Part shown: positions 1 to 11,751 of the stretch, in pieces
Layout: the number at the start of each line of letters is the position of its first letter
How positions within the stretch are numbered: the stretch's first letter is position 1
Assembly: GCA_004194705.1 (NCBI GenBank)
Contig: SADC01000239.1
Span: 1 to 64,000, forward strand
Source of the DNA: Ditylenchus dipsaci
Lineage: Eukaryota > Nematoda > Chromadorea > Rhabditida > Anguinidae
DNA length: 64,000 nucleotides
Direction: 5' to 3'
Notes under the pieces: model-generated
The model's input: the letters and a program-made list of their open reading frames with translations, nothing else
What the model was told of the DNA's origin: nothing
The model's database searches: none
Made by a program: the position numbers and the translations under genes

Positions 1-224
1 AAACGGCTAATGACGAAAACGGACAGTTTTTGAAACTGGCGCTTTTTGAAACGGGAAACGCCGAAAATCAATACAGCCTTTATAACATATATTTGCGTCA
101 ATGTTTGTTTTAAAAGCCACTAAACCCATGGAACGCAAAGCGGCAAAACGACAAGAAAACGGCAAAAATTTCAAAAAAGAATTAATTTTGAGAACGGCAA
201 AAAAACGGCAAAATTTCTCGAGTA

Positions 225-2045
225 AATTTTTGCCGTTTTTTAATTCATTTTGCCGTTTTTTGCCGTTTTTCAAGTTTCGGTAAAAATTGCCTATGTTTTA
301 CTGGTTTTTACTGCCTCTGGCCCATATTTCATGGAGAATTAACAAGTTCAGACCTTTTACACACTGATCAATAGCACAATCAGCAGTATTCAAGCCGTTA
401 GGTTGAAAATAATGCTAATAAAACCATTAGAATTAGACTTGGGCACCAAAGCTAGACCAAAAAAGCAGGAATTATTCATTTTCAGGTAAATTTCGATGAT
501 TCAAGTTGCATAAGCTTTAGCTGAACCGTCAAAACTACAAAGGGCATAATTCAGCTAGTTGAACAGAAGGATTCTGGTGGGCTCTAACATTCTTTTACTT
601 TTACAGCTTTGTAACTCAATGACAATATTAATTACTAGTGGTTTAGGTACTCCAGTGAGATAGGTTTTAATTTTTCTGTACAAATTGTACTTTTTTGAAC
701 TAACGCTGCGACTGCATACCACCCGGCAAAGTCACCAATAAATGTAGCATCCAACTGATGGTGTGGCAGGACACGCTGGAAACTCTGAACTTTGTCGGGC
801 TGTATGTGGTCAGAGTGTCCCTTCTATGTGCCTTCGTGCTCCTGCCATGACAGTATGGCTAGGCCTTCGTAACATAACTGTCGGAGCACGTTAACTTCAT
901 GCAAGAGGCTGCCTAGCGAAAGTGGTTATAAGCCGCATACTATTTACTGTAAACATCTGCCGGACTTATATCATTAACTTTCAGGTACAACGGGTCATTT
1001 CGGTATCTTATTCTCATTGAGGTATTTACCTATTGACGTTTTTATCGATCAGTATTTCAGGCCTTGAACGACCGTTCGATCTTATATCTGAATCATTTAA
1101 ATTTTTCTATGTGATATTCAAGCATTAGTCGTTGTATTAGGTCATTAATCAGGTCAGTTCCCGCATATTCTCTATTAGAAGCCTTCCCCGAAATCCGGAA
1201 TTTACTTGACTTATTCTTTGCGTTTTTTTTATCACTTTTCGGTTCAACCTTCGAACATGTTATATGCTGAAACGTAGCTGTGAACCTGGGCTGCCTTTCA
1301 GTGAGTTATACGTAAAGAGTCTTATCAAAAATAGGTCAAAAAGCAAACAATAAGTCAAAGAAATTCCGGATTTCGGGGAGGGCTTCTAATAGAGAATATA
1401 CAGGTACTGACCTGATTAATGACCTAATACAGCGACTAATGCTTGAATATCACATAGAAAAACCTAAATGATTCAGATATGAGATCGAACGATCGTTCAA
1501 GGCCTGAAATACTGATCGATAAAAAACAACAATAGGTAAATACCTTAATGAGAATAAGATACCTAAATGACCCGTTGTACCTGAAAGTTAATGATATAAG
1601 TCCGACAGATGTTTACAGTAAATAGTATGCGGCTTATAACCACTTTCGCTAGGCAGCCTCTTGCATGAAGTTAACGTGCTCCGACAGTTATGTTACGAAG
1701 GCCTAGCCATACTGTCATGGCAGGAGCACGAAGGCACATAGAAAGGGACACTCTGACCACATACAGCCCGACAAAGTCCAGATTTTGCTCTAAATGTACG
1801 CGAGAAAACATGAAGCCAGTGAAAATCATGTGCCCCATAGTTCTAATGGTTTTTATTAGCATTATTTTTCAACCTAACGGCTTGAATACTGCTGATTGTG
1901 CTATTGATAAGTGTGTACAAGATCTAAACGTGTTAATTCTCCATGAAATATGGGTCATAGTTAGTGAAAACCAGCAAAACATAAGCGATTGACGCCGAAA
2001 CTTGGAAAACGGCAAAAAAACGGCAAAATGAATTAAAAAACGGAT
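225..2045. repeat. 1.8 kb palindrome nested in the fold-back element
   Basis: Arms of about 0.9 kb pair across a centre near 1290. For example the bases around 340-450 reappear inverted at 1850-1960, and 880-1200 reappear inverted at 1375-1690. Close to the centre both arms carry CTCTATTAGAAGCC (inverted on the right arm), a word also seen in the pogo-like MITEs of this window. No gene is visible inside. Open frames at 1671-1992 lie in the arms and are not coding. Confidence 0.75.
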
Positions 2046-2613
2046 AATATTTTTTTCTCACCGCAAATACACTGCGAATGCACCGCAAATTATTTTTTTT
2101 TCACCGCAATTTGATCTTCCCGCAAAATACTTTTTTCTCACCGCAAAATACTTTTTTCTGGCATAGGGGCGTTTAGCGGTTGGCGGGACAAATGTCCCAA
2201 AACCGCTAAACGTCTTAACAGAACGCCAAGTTTGTACACATTCAAATTCATTCTTATTTTTTTGCACAGCCGGTTTTCTATGTTTGCTCTCTTAATTTTT
2301 CGGTGCATAGACGTTTGCCCTCTTTTGGACAAATGTCCAAAAGGGGGCGAAACGTTTCGTCCCCTTTTGGACATTTGTCCAAAAAGGGGCGAACTGCTAA
2401 TTTTGCCTTGGTCCCCCCTGCTGATTTTTTTGCAATTTTTTTTTCAGTCTAATTGCGTAAGAAACCGTGTTATACGGGGCGACGGTAAATCCCCCACGGT
2501 AAATTCCCCCACAGTAAATTCCTAAGTCAAGCTCTTGCTGTGAAATATCAGCTTGTTATGATTTTATATGCGTTAATTATGGTATGATTGCTAACTGTAC
2601 TCCTCAATTTCAG

Positions 2614-3376
2614 AAAGCAAGAAAGATGGGTGAAGCTGAGCAAATCGCTAAAGTAAAGGAAAAGAAGTTGGCCAACCCAATGCGAGATCTGAAGATCCAA
2701 AAGCTGTGCCTCAATATCTGCGTTGGCGAATCTGGTGACAGACTAAAACGAGCTGCAAAGGTATCTCATCTTTCTTAAAATAACATCTATGATCGTCTAT
2801 TTTGCTCTATTTCAGGTGCTGGAACAGTTGACAGGTCAAACGCCGGTTCTCTCCTGAGCTCGATACACAGTCCGCTCGTCTGGTATTCGCCGCATAGAGA
2901 AGATCTCCGTCCACTGCACCGTTCGAGGGCCGAAAGCTGAGGAAATCATCGATTGCGGATCGAAGGTTTGCCTTTATTCAATGTTTTATTCCCTAACTTT
3001 TTACCACCAGGTCAAAGAATACGAACTCTATCGTGAGAACTTTTCGGACACAGGAACTTTGGCTTTGGCATTCAGGAGCACATCGATTCGGGAATCAAGT
3101 ATGACCCGTGGATTGGGATCTAGGAAATGGACTTCTAGTGGTGCTTGACCGTGCTGGTCGTCGAGTGGCTAAGCGTCGCAGAGCTCAGGGTCGTGTGGTA
3201 TGTAATTTTTGTGGTTAGTCTAAGCGATCTGTATATATGGCCCTCATTTTCAGGGTCCATCTCATCGTTGTGGCAAGGACGAGGCAGTCAAGTAGTTTCA
3301 GCAGAAGTATGATGGAGTGATATTGCCGCCCAAGCCGAAAAAAGCTCGCAAAGGAGGAGGTCAGCGCAAGCGTTAA
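2614..3376 (+). pseudogene. RPL11: 60S ribosomal protein L11 copy, introns kept, inactivated
   Basis: Large-subunit ribosomal protein of the 5S RNP. Exons: 2614-2760, 2816-2965, 3011-3197 and 3254-3376, joined by GT-AG introns of about 45-57 bases. Recognisable stretches include [15 protein letters not shown] and, with GT-AG joins, [22 protein letters not shown] and FQQKYDGVILPPKPKK; the end resembles nematode RPL11. Damage: in-frame TGA at 2855-2857 where lysine is expected, TAG replacing the tryptophan before FQQKYDG, a lost A after FSDTG, and several further indels near the IYGMDFY segment. A polyadenylation signal, AATAAA, follows near 3416. Because introns are kept it is not a processed copy. 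It lies in the loop of the 128-5656 fold-back, so DNA-level capture is likely. The first coding exon with the start codon is not seen. Confidence 0.9.
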
Positions 3377-3421
3377 AGCATTATTTGAATTGTTGATATC
3401 CCGTATGTTGTTGTGGAATAA

Positions 3422-4640
3422 AGTTATGCAATTGGACGTGGTCTTTTTTCATCTTGTTTTTTAGATAATTTCGGAACTGTTTTCTTTCTAGGTTTTAACA
3501 GGCCCAATCCCTCACATAATTTTAAATTAGAAAAAATAGTTTATTTTTTGTTCTTAAGAGATTTTAATTTGTAGGCCATCCAGGTGGATATCCACCTGAC
3601 CAAGAAGTAACCACCACACGTTTTGGGGTTTGCGTGGGTGAAATTTTGATCTTGGTCCTAACAAACCTTATTCCTCACACAATTTTAAGTTGGAAAAGTA
3701 GATTATTTTTTACTTTTAAGAAATTTCTGCTTTCCAGGTTTGGGTTTGGTTAAGTTTTTCTATCTGGGTACCATCGCATTACCATCAGGATTGGGCCACC
3801 TAGGCACTGATATCTGATGAAGACCACTAATGGTATAACTACCAGACCATAACCACTATGAATGTAATTAAGAAGAATTTTACTGGGAGAACACTATAGG
3901 AACCTGGAGAAAGGAAGGGTACGAGAAGAAAAAGTTGAAATAAGAAGGTCTTTGACACAAAAACAACTACAAAGTGCCTTTACGTGTTATTCGGTATCTT
4001 TTGGCACTAGATGGCATTTGGTCCCCGGTCATTTGGTCCTCGATCATTTGGTCAGCGAATATTGGTTTGTAAAACCAAAAATTGTGATTTTACGCATTTG
4101 GTCTCCAAAATCTGAAATGGGTACCAGCTGATCAAATGGATATCAACCTAAATTGGCTGAAATAAGATAAAAACGTTAAGAGAATTTCAATGCATGTTTT
4201 TCTAAAATTTAACCTTAGTTTTACTGAATAATCCATGCACCAACTAAACCAAGTGGTCATCCACTTGGATCGAATTTTTTTTACGTTTTTCAGCTCCAAA
4301 AATTGTTTTCTGCACTAACTAAAGCATTCTAAAGATGGTTTAACAGTAGTGAAATTACGTTTACATGGTATTTTTACAGTTTTCGTAAATCTTGCAAAAC
4401 ATAATTTGAGTACTGTCAAACTATCTTCAGAATGCTTGAATTAGTGCAGAAAACAGGTTTTGAAACCCGGAAAACATTAAAAAAATTTGATCCAAGTGGA
4501 CGACCACCTGGTTCAGTTGGTCCATGGGACATCCAGATGGTCTATCTGCCAACATAGTCAGATGCACTGCGAAAAATAGTCTAATATACAACTTGGATAC
4601 TGCTAAATAAGTACTGCCACTAAGGTACAACCACCTAGAA
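3422..4640. repeat. Repeat-derived spacer with a small palindrome
   Basis: No gene seen. 4238-4525 is a palindrome whose arms share the word CCAAGTGG and a TTTTCTGCAC stretch. 4005-4100 repeats a CATTTGGTC word. 4560-4700 is a degenerate run of ACTACCAC/AAGTACC words that recurs at 31350-31520. Confidence 0.5.
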
Positions 4641-4929
4641 ACTACAATCTACCACCACCCAAGTACCACTACCTAAGCACTTCCACCTAAGCGATGATAC
4701 CTAGCCTCCATAAATTAGTAAAAGTTTATCAAAGGACTCAAAAAGAGACTTCAAGAGAAAAATTAGGAGAGCAAACACAGAAAACCGGCTGTGCAAAAAA
4801 AAGAATGAATTTGAATGTGTACAAACTTGGCGTTCTGTTAAGACGTTTAGCGGTTTTTGGGACATTTGTCCCGCCAACCGCTAAACGTCTACGCACCCTT
4901 TTTTCTCACCGCAAAAATACTTTTTTCCC

Positions 4930-5412
4930 CCCGCAAACCTAATTTCTGTCTAAGACCAACCAAATTTTGCATAATTTTGCAAGAATTTGAATTTTTCAGT
5001 CAGGAAACAACTTGGATCCCTCAGAATCCCACCCAGAATGGCCAGAAGCCCCTGAAAGTTGGTTTTTTCGGGGTCTACTAAAGGGGGGTAAACTTTTTGC
5101 GAAAATTCGATTGAGCGGATCAGAATCCCGGTCCGATCGGCTCAATCGCCCACAACTCCACCCTGAACCACTCGAAACCACTATAAACCTGGAATTCTGA
5201 GCGATTTAGCCGACCGGACCGGGATTCTGATCCGCTCAATCGAATTTTTGGAAAAGTTTACCCCCCCTTTAGTAAACCCCCAAAAAACCAACTTTCAGGG
5301 GCTTCTGGCCATTCTGGGGTGGATTCTGAGGGATCCGAGTTGTTTCCTGACTGAAAAATTCAAATTCTTGCAAATTATGCAAAATTTGGTTGGTCTTAGA
5401 CAGAAATTAGGT
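4930..5412. repeat. Palindromic core of a tandem-repeat-ended fold-back family
   Basis: Inverted arms meet near 5175. Each arm carries a conserved core around GCCAGAAGCCCCTGAAAGTT (5041-5060, inverted at 5293-5312), then TACTAAAGGGGGG, then a motif around GATCAGAATCCCGGTCCGAT. The same core occurs alone at about 53340-53530 and, degenerate, at 6400-6540. The flanks (4890-4940 and 5413-5530) are GCGGTGAGAAAAAA-type tandem repeats, as in fold-back elements whose termini are tandem arrays. Confidence 0.7.
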
Positions 5413-5665
5413 TTGCGGTGAGAAAAAAGTATTTTGCGGTGAGAAAAAAGTATTTTGCGGGAAGATCAAATTGCGGTGAGAAAAAAATAATTTGCGGTGA
5501 TTTTCAAGTGTTTTGCGGTGAGAAAAAAATACCATCCTTAAAAAACGGCAAAATGTTCTCTCGAGAAGTTTTGCCGTTCTTTGCCGTTCTGAAAAAAAAC
5601 GAAACGCCAAGGAAATTTTGCCGTTCTCTTGTCGTTTTGCCGCTTTTGCGTTCCATGCTAAAACC

Positions 5666-6244
5666 ACACACAAAAAAATAAACTCGTTTCTTATTGAATT
5701 TTTCAATATTTGTTTGAATTCGCGCCATTCTTGATACGGCTCACCCTGGTGCGCCCAACAGTCATAACGGGTAGAACAGCAGGTGCTGAACACAATGGTG
5801 TCGGTCGTTTTTGCTTCAAGACCAAATTAAGTGACTGAAATCGGGTCTAGAAAATGATCAGTTTTGCATGTTCGAAATTTAGCTAGCACCCACAGGTTTT
5901 CTAGTGGTGCGCTATTATCTTCATACTATTTCCAAGCTCATTATATGTCAAAATGACCGCCAGGAACTCTGCTTTAAAACCGTTGAAAAATACGCTGTTA
6001 TTATTTTTTAAAAAATTGAAAATCACCACTTCTTTGTCTGCTTGAAATTTTTTAAAATTTCACAATTTTATTTTATACGTACCTATACTTATCTTCTTTC
6101 AATTTTTATTTCAGATTCTTTTCATTATCTTATAAAGAAATCATTGAGCTACAATCAACATTAAGACGTATAGCAATGTACTTTTTAAAGGCTAGCAAAA
6201 CCACGCTCAAAATGTTAGACTTATTTATTTTGTTTATTTCTTTT
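5666..6244. other. Intergenic, nothing recognised
   Basis: AT-rich sequence without a coding exon or clear repeat that I can support. A short stretch around GAATTCGCGCCATT (5717-5730) recurs near 33658, so part of it is probably old repeat. Confidence 0.4.
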
Positions 6245-6690
6245 AGGCTGTAACTGAAATTACCCACTAAATTTCTGAATTTCCCCACTAAATTAATTAA
6301 TTTCCCCACTAAATTCAAATTTCCCTCAAAACACTGAATTTCTGAATTTCCCCACTAAATTTTGAATTTTCTATTTGCAATTTTGCGGGAATTCAATTTT
6401 ATAATCTGAAAATAGCTTGGATCGGTCAGAATTCTATAGTAAACTCCAAAAAACAGTTTTTACTGGCTTTTAGCAGCTCTGGCATGAGATTCTGAGTCAT
6501 CTAAATTATTTCCTGATTGCGAAAGAATTCCCACAACATTTTGCATTGAAATTGCACAAATCACTCGATTTGGTAAAGAAAATTCAAAATTTAGTGGGGA
6601 TATTCAGAAATTTAGTGGGGAAATTCAGTGTTTTGAGAGAAATTTGAATTTAGTGGGGAAATTCAGAAATTTAATGGGTAAATTAAATTT
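6245..6690. repeat. Fold-back with CCCCACTAAATTT tandem-repeat arms
   Basis: The left arm (6256-6362) holds tandem copies of a unit containing TTTCCCCACTAAATTT. The right arm (6580-6690) is its reverse complement. Between them lies a degenerate copy of the core found at 4930-5412. An analogous design, CCCCGTCAAATTTGAA repeats beside the same core, is found at 53220-53530. Confidence 0.65.
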
Positions 6691-8460
6691 GAGCCTTTCT
6701 TTTATTCAAGCAACTGAATGTTAAGTGTATTTTATGAATGTTTTGATAATCAATTGGCCGCAAGTCGTAATGTTGTTTGTAGATCATTGATTGTATTGAT
6801 TGAAATTTCGATTGAATGAATTCGATTGAAATTGAGATTGAAAATTTCTGTATTGTACTGAAGATTAGTCTGTAAAAAGTCCCAGAAAATTGGCCTTAAA
6901 AACAATAGGTTCAGAAATAGCGTCAGATACCCGTGCCAAATACTATATAGAGATTTAATTCCGAAATTATATTTATAACTGATCGCGATTTAGTTTTCTT
7001 TAAAACGAGAACTCGAATTAATTTTTTTACATTGGGAACCGAAATTCAAAGAAAAGCCACAATTCCTGGAGACTAGAAAACTGGAATTCCGGGTCAACTC
7101 TAGTATTTCCCCTTTTGACCAATAAACAACCAGAGCTGTTTTTACAACAACTTTATGGAAATTTTAGGTTATTCAGCAAGCATCATTTTTCAATTGACGA
7201 AGAGCTCCTTGAAGACAGTTGTTAGAAGTGGACTCAAACTGTAATTTTTTTATGCCATATTTTGTCACGGCAGCCTTCCTCATCACGGGCATATCCACTA
7301 TTTTGTTCTTTTTTAGAAAACCTTGTTTGGCTTTGCAGAGAAACATAACATCTATGGCTAAGCAGAGCGCTAAATACGAGGTGGTTGAGCGTGGAAGTCT
7401 TCACACATTGGATTATCGCATCTTTATCAGTGAGTCGATTTCAGCTCGTGTTTTTATATACCTATGACTGAAATTTTGAAGGTCCAATGGATTCGTTTCG
7501 CCATGGTATATATTTTTGCTAAAGTCTATTTTTCGCGAAGTATTTTTGTGATCACACAATCATCAAGTCTATCTGCTTTCTGGTCCTTCCATATTTTACA
7601 GGCATTACATACCTCTTTACGCCGATGAGTCTAATAAGATTTCAATATGGTTGTTGAGATCCCTCGCTGGACCCAATGCTAAGATGGAGGTAAAGTTATT
7701 TTGCTATTTTAGTCAATTAGCCCATCTCTTAATACGTCCTTGCCATTTTGTCCAAAGTTTTTTTTTTGTCTTTTCTCTTATTTCATCCACGAGTCTGCCT
7801 ACTGTTTTTGGTCACTTTTTTGGCCGAAAAACCACTAAAGCTGCCCCCAAACAAGTAATTAAACGCTTTGAAATAAAAATACAGGAGTTTTCGAAATTAG
7901 GATTAATTAAGTTGTGAACGAAGTAACCTAGAACCTTTTTACATTGATTTAAAATATCACAACTTTTAGATGGCGACCTCTGAGCTCTCACGCCGATAAA
8001 GCAAGATGTCAAGAATGGTTTGCCAAGATTTGTATGTATATAATTTAATTTGGAATTTTATACATCCGAAAATTTCTAGGTGCACAATATCTTTCCTCAT
8101 CACGGGTATATTTGGAACTATGGAGCGTTGCCTCAGACTTGGGAAGACCCGTCGCACGTAATTTTTTTTTATTTGACGCAAACCTTAAAATTTCGTTAGT
8201 GACTATGTTGTGGTTTGCCAGAAGGAGTCTCCTAAGCGGCAGCGGTATCTGCGGAATGTAAAAGCTAAAAGGAGAAAACCGATGTGATTTTTGATTCGAT
8301 TATTGCAGAGGTGTAAAGCTCCTGCGCCTTCTTCCATTAAATTTTCCACAATTTTGCTATTCTTACACTTTCTGTGGAACAAGCTGAAAAATGAGCTTTG
8401 AATTTTTTTTACGAACCCCATATTATTTCGCATATGTACTGAAACCCTTTATGATGGTGT

Positions 8461-8868
8461 ACGGTCAGTTTGAAATGGTGTCAGTTCGAAACGGTCAGTT
8501 CGAAACGGTTTTTTTCAAAAATTTTCATACTTTTTTAAATCGAAGGTCTTATTTTAGCAAAAAAGTTTTTCTGACATTCCCCAGTAGCTAAATTTCCTCA
8601 GGAATCCAAATTAAAAAGCAAAATTTCAAAAAAATTCTTGTGTGCTCAGATATGATCTGAAGTTGGAGTGCCAATATGCCACATTACAACTTTGGGTCAT
8701 ATCTCAGCACACAAGTATTTTTTTGAAATTCTGCTTTTTGATTAGGATTCCTGAGGAAATTTTAGCAACTGTGGAACGTCAAAAATTTTATTGCTAAAAT
8801 AAGAACTTTGATTTAAAAAGGTATGAAAATTTTGAAAAAAACCGTTTCGAACTGACTTGTCCCCTTTA
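8461..8868. repeat. Fold-back in a pyrophosphatase intron
   Basis: Arms of about 190 bases. The CAGTTCGAAACGG end (about 8492-8507) is inverted at the right end (CCGTTTCGAACTGA, 8841-8854), and a GTGTGCTCAGATATGA stretch at 8641-8656 is inverted near 8692-8711. It separates the exon ending in a TWEDP motif from the exon with the GDNDPIDV motif. Confidence 0.75.
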
Positions 8869-9113
8869 TAATATCCTAAATTAATTAGTGAAATCATAGT
8901 AGCTTTGCATTATTAAAGTTTTTTCAGAAAGACCACACACCGGAATCAATGGTGACAATGACCCTATCGATGTTGTAAGTACACTTTAAATATACTTATT
9001 GGGTGATGGCCAACTATATTGAAAGCTACTACTTTTAGGTTGAAATCGGGACCAAAATTCATAAGGTTAGTTTAACTTTAAAGGGATAATTTTCACGTCT
9101 ACTTTTTGGCATC

Positions 9114-9393
9114 GACCTCTACTTCACTTCACTTACCTTTTTATTATGTATTTTGTTTTCTTATCTCAGATATTCTTACAACGTTTTGTAGCTGTGATTT
9201 GTCTATTGATTAAGTGGTCAAACACCACCAGAAATGGCAATTGAGGAAATCACACCAAGTTCACGCTAAAAAACGCAGTGTGAGACTCACACTTTGTTTT
9301 TTACCTCACACTCTGCTACAAAACGGTGTGAAAACATATGAGATAAGAAAACAAAATAAACGATAAAAAGGTATTTGAAGTTAAGTAGAAGTC
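9114..9393. repeat. Fold-back in a pyrophosphatase intron
   Basis: Terminal inverted repeats of about 53 bases, GACCTCTACTTCACTTC on the left and GAAGTTAAGTAGAAGTC on the right, both continuing into a TTTTGTTTTCTTATCT stretch. No coding content. Confidence 0.7.
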
Positions 9394-10760
9394 AATTTCA
9401 AGAGATAGCCGTAAAAGTTCTTCCTCCTTTAATAACTCGCTTTAAAGAGGAAAGAAAAAATGGTTGTTCAATGTTGGTCAGTTTAGCGTGGTTCAATTGT
9501 GCAAGTGAAGGTTCTGGGTATTTTGGGTTTGCTCGACGACGGAGAGGTAAGTCGAAATTTTCTTAAGTGAAATATAAATTATGGTTCTATTTTGTTGGCG
9601 ATGCCCTATCACCTCTTCTAAAACATGCCTTGATCTCCCTGTTGGTTTTATCGCAGAAAATTCAATTTTACCTTGATTTCATAGTTTTTTATTTCGGAAA
9701 AAACATGCAAAAACCGAACTTTCAAAACGCGTGAATTTGAAAAAGTGTATCCTATTGCAATTTGTATCCAACTGCGATTTTACCGTTTTTTTTGTATAAC
9801 ACACAGAAAATCAAAACCACTCATATTAATGGTTTCGAGACTATTGTAAGAAGAAAAAATTAGCAAAAAAAATAACAGGGGTGACCAACGCATATTTTTT
9901 TCGGGGACACCGCCAACACATATAGAACTTAGATCTTAATTCAGACGGACTGGAAATTGGTCGCTATCGATGTGGAGGTACAATTTAATGATGATCTATG
10001 TGTATGTACCTTTCCGTCGGTTAAAGGACCCAATAGCATCGCAAGTCAATACTGTTGCGGACGTAGAAGCATTTTCCTGGTTTGTTAACAGCTACGCACG
10101 AGTGGTTCCGAATTTACAAGATTCCGGCCGGCAAGAAGGCCAATGCGTTTGCTTTCAGCGGTCAATTTAAAGATTGTGAGTTTGCGCATAAGGTTTGCTT
10201 TGAGTCCATTATATTTTTGACTCCTTTTTTTGAACGTCTTTTGTAGGTCATCGAGGAGACTCACATTTTGTGGAAAGATCTGATACAGGAAAAGAGTCCT
10301 AAATTAAATACGTAAGTTGTGATGTCTACGATAATAGAAGAGACTTCCATATACGCATAGCCTAAGTCGACTATTATAATCCTCTAAGTGCACACCGCAT
10401 TTATATTTTTATTGAGTTCACTGACTGCTAGGGCCAACAACTATCGAGGAATCGATTTGAGTTATTTCCAGCATTGCTTTATTGTCTCCAACTGCCTTAA
10501 TTTTGGGATTTCATGCGGATGACAGATCTGTGTAAGATGACACGGAATTTGATTTTGTTGGATATTTTTCAAACTTTAGCTCTTACTAAGGGCGTTAAGT
10601 GAATTCATCAACACCGAATTCATCAAAAAAATCCAAGTTTATTTGTCTTGACACGAAGGCAAACATTATCTTTTCATAACTAAAATGGGCTTTAAGAATT
10701 AGTAATCCTCAGGGTAGGTAGTATACTGGTCAATTTTCCGCCGCCATAATTCAATTTCTG

Positions 10761-11540
10761 TTTTAACATCAGACTTTAGTCTATGAGTGCAAACCTAACC
10801 AAAGTCATGAAGTACTACATGCAGCTTATCGGTCCATCCACATGGATTTAGGTAATATGAGGGAAAGAAATACTGAAACCACATGGTGTTACCTGATCCA
10901 CCCTCAATAGTCCAGATTCACCTCAGTGATCCTAATCCATTTTAAATGGTCCATATTCACTATCAATGGTTCAGACCCATCGTCATTATTCTTGATTTAC
11001 CTTCGATACCCAGAATATCTTAATCGTCCATGTGGTGTGCATTTTTCTCGACTTCCATAATCTAATTTTTCCAAAAATCAGAATATTTTAAATAAAATTA
11101 GTAATAGCGAAATAGGTCGTACTTAGGTGGGGAGTACCCAGATGCTGTTAACCAAGTGGTGGCTGCTGGGTGTAGTACCAAGGTGATGGTCGTCTGGTGG
11201 TAACAATTATAGTGTATTTTGTATGAAAGAGCACCTCTAGGGACCGGACCAAGCTGTTATATCGGCATGTTTTTATACTTAGGTTAGACTGCATCTAAGC
11301 ACTGAACAGCGGTCCACCTCTAAACATGGTCTGATCCACTTCAGAAAGTGGTCTAATGGCTCGTTCACAGACTGCGACTTAGATTGCGATAAAATGTGTT
11401 CATATAGCCAAAATAGTCTCAGTCTAAGTCGCCCGGTGAATGAGCCTAATATTGCTTCACCTGCTTACTACCACCAACACCGATATTTTTACACCCTAAC
11501 CGTTTCTAAAAGATTCCGAATTCACTATGCAGGGAAATGG
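10761..11540. other. Element interior, no gene seen
   Basis: Left part of the loop of the 10591-13013 element. It consists of degenerate runs such as ACCAAGTGGTGG and CCACTTCAG words, resembling the spacer at 3560-3850. No coding exon recognised. Confidence 0.4.
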
Positions 11541-11751
11541 TGATGATCTATATTTAATTCGCTAAAATCAATTAATAAAAAATGTGTGTGTAATTTCCAA
11601 AGATGGCAAACAATGAGAGTCAAAAGTTACTGCGGGCACATAAGAGAGGCCAAATGCGTGCCTAAATACGTCTGTGCGACTTGAGTTAAGGCACAACCAG
11701 AGGCCAATGTACGAAAAAAAATACTCCAAAAGCGATCGAAAATTAAACTTT

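Larger units (their letters stand above)
128..5656. mobile_element. MULE-like fold-back element carrying an RPL11 copy
   Basis: A 5.5 kb inverted-repeat element. The left end (from 128, ATGGAACGCAAAGCGGC) is the reverse complement of the right end (to 5656, GCCGCTTTTGCGTTCCAT); both ends continue into arrays of a CGGCAAAA-type word. Inside these, 2056-2155 pairs with 5413-5530, which are tandem copies of a roughly 20-base unit containing GCGGTGAGAAAAAAG, and 2160-2310 pairs with 4760-4900. The 9 bases flanking each end, ACTAAACCC (119-127) and GCTAAAACC (5657-5665), match at 7 of 9, as expected for an old 9-base target duplication. The loop holds the RPL11 copy. Long arms plus a 9-base duplication fit Mutator-like elements; no transposase was seen, so superfamily is inference. 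Confidence 0.7.
7339..10311 (+). pseudogene. Inorganic pyrophosphatase, frameshifted in several exons
   Basis: Soluble Mg-dependent family I pyrophosphatase, which hydrolyses pyrophosphate to phosphate. Exons run near 7339-7429, 7482-7505, 7602-7689, 7973-8033, 8084-8158, 8931-8976, 9039-9065, 9505-9546, 9945-9977, 10031-10193 and 10247-10311. Recognised motifs in order: [53 protein letters not shown], the metal-binding [52 protein letters not shown] and VIEETHILWKDLI. Catalytic residues visible in these are intact. Reading frame breaks: lost bases in exons 2, 3 and 4, an extra C before NAKME, an extra CA before TGINGDND, and a frame change before [11 protein letters not shown]. It may be a recent pseudogene or a good gene damaged by assembly indels. 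Final exon not found. Two fold-backs lie in its introns. Confidence 0.8.
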
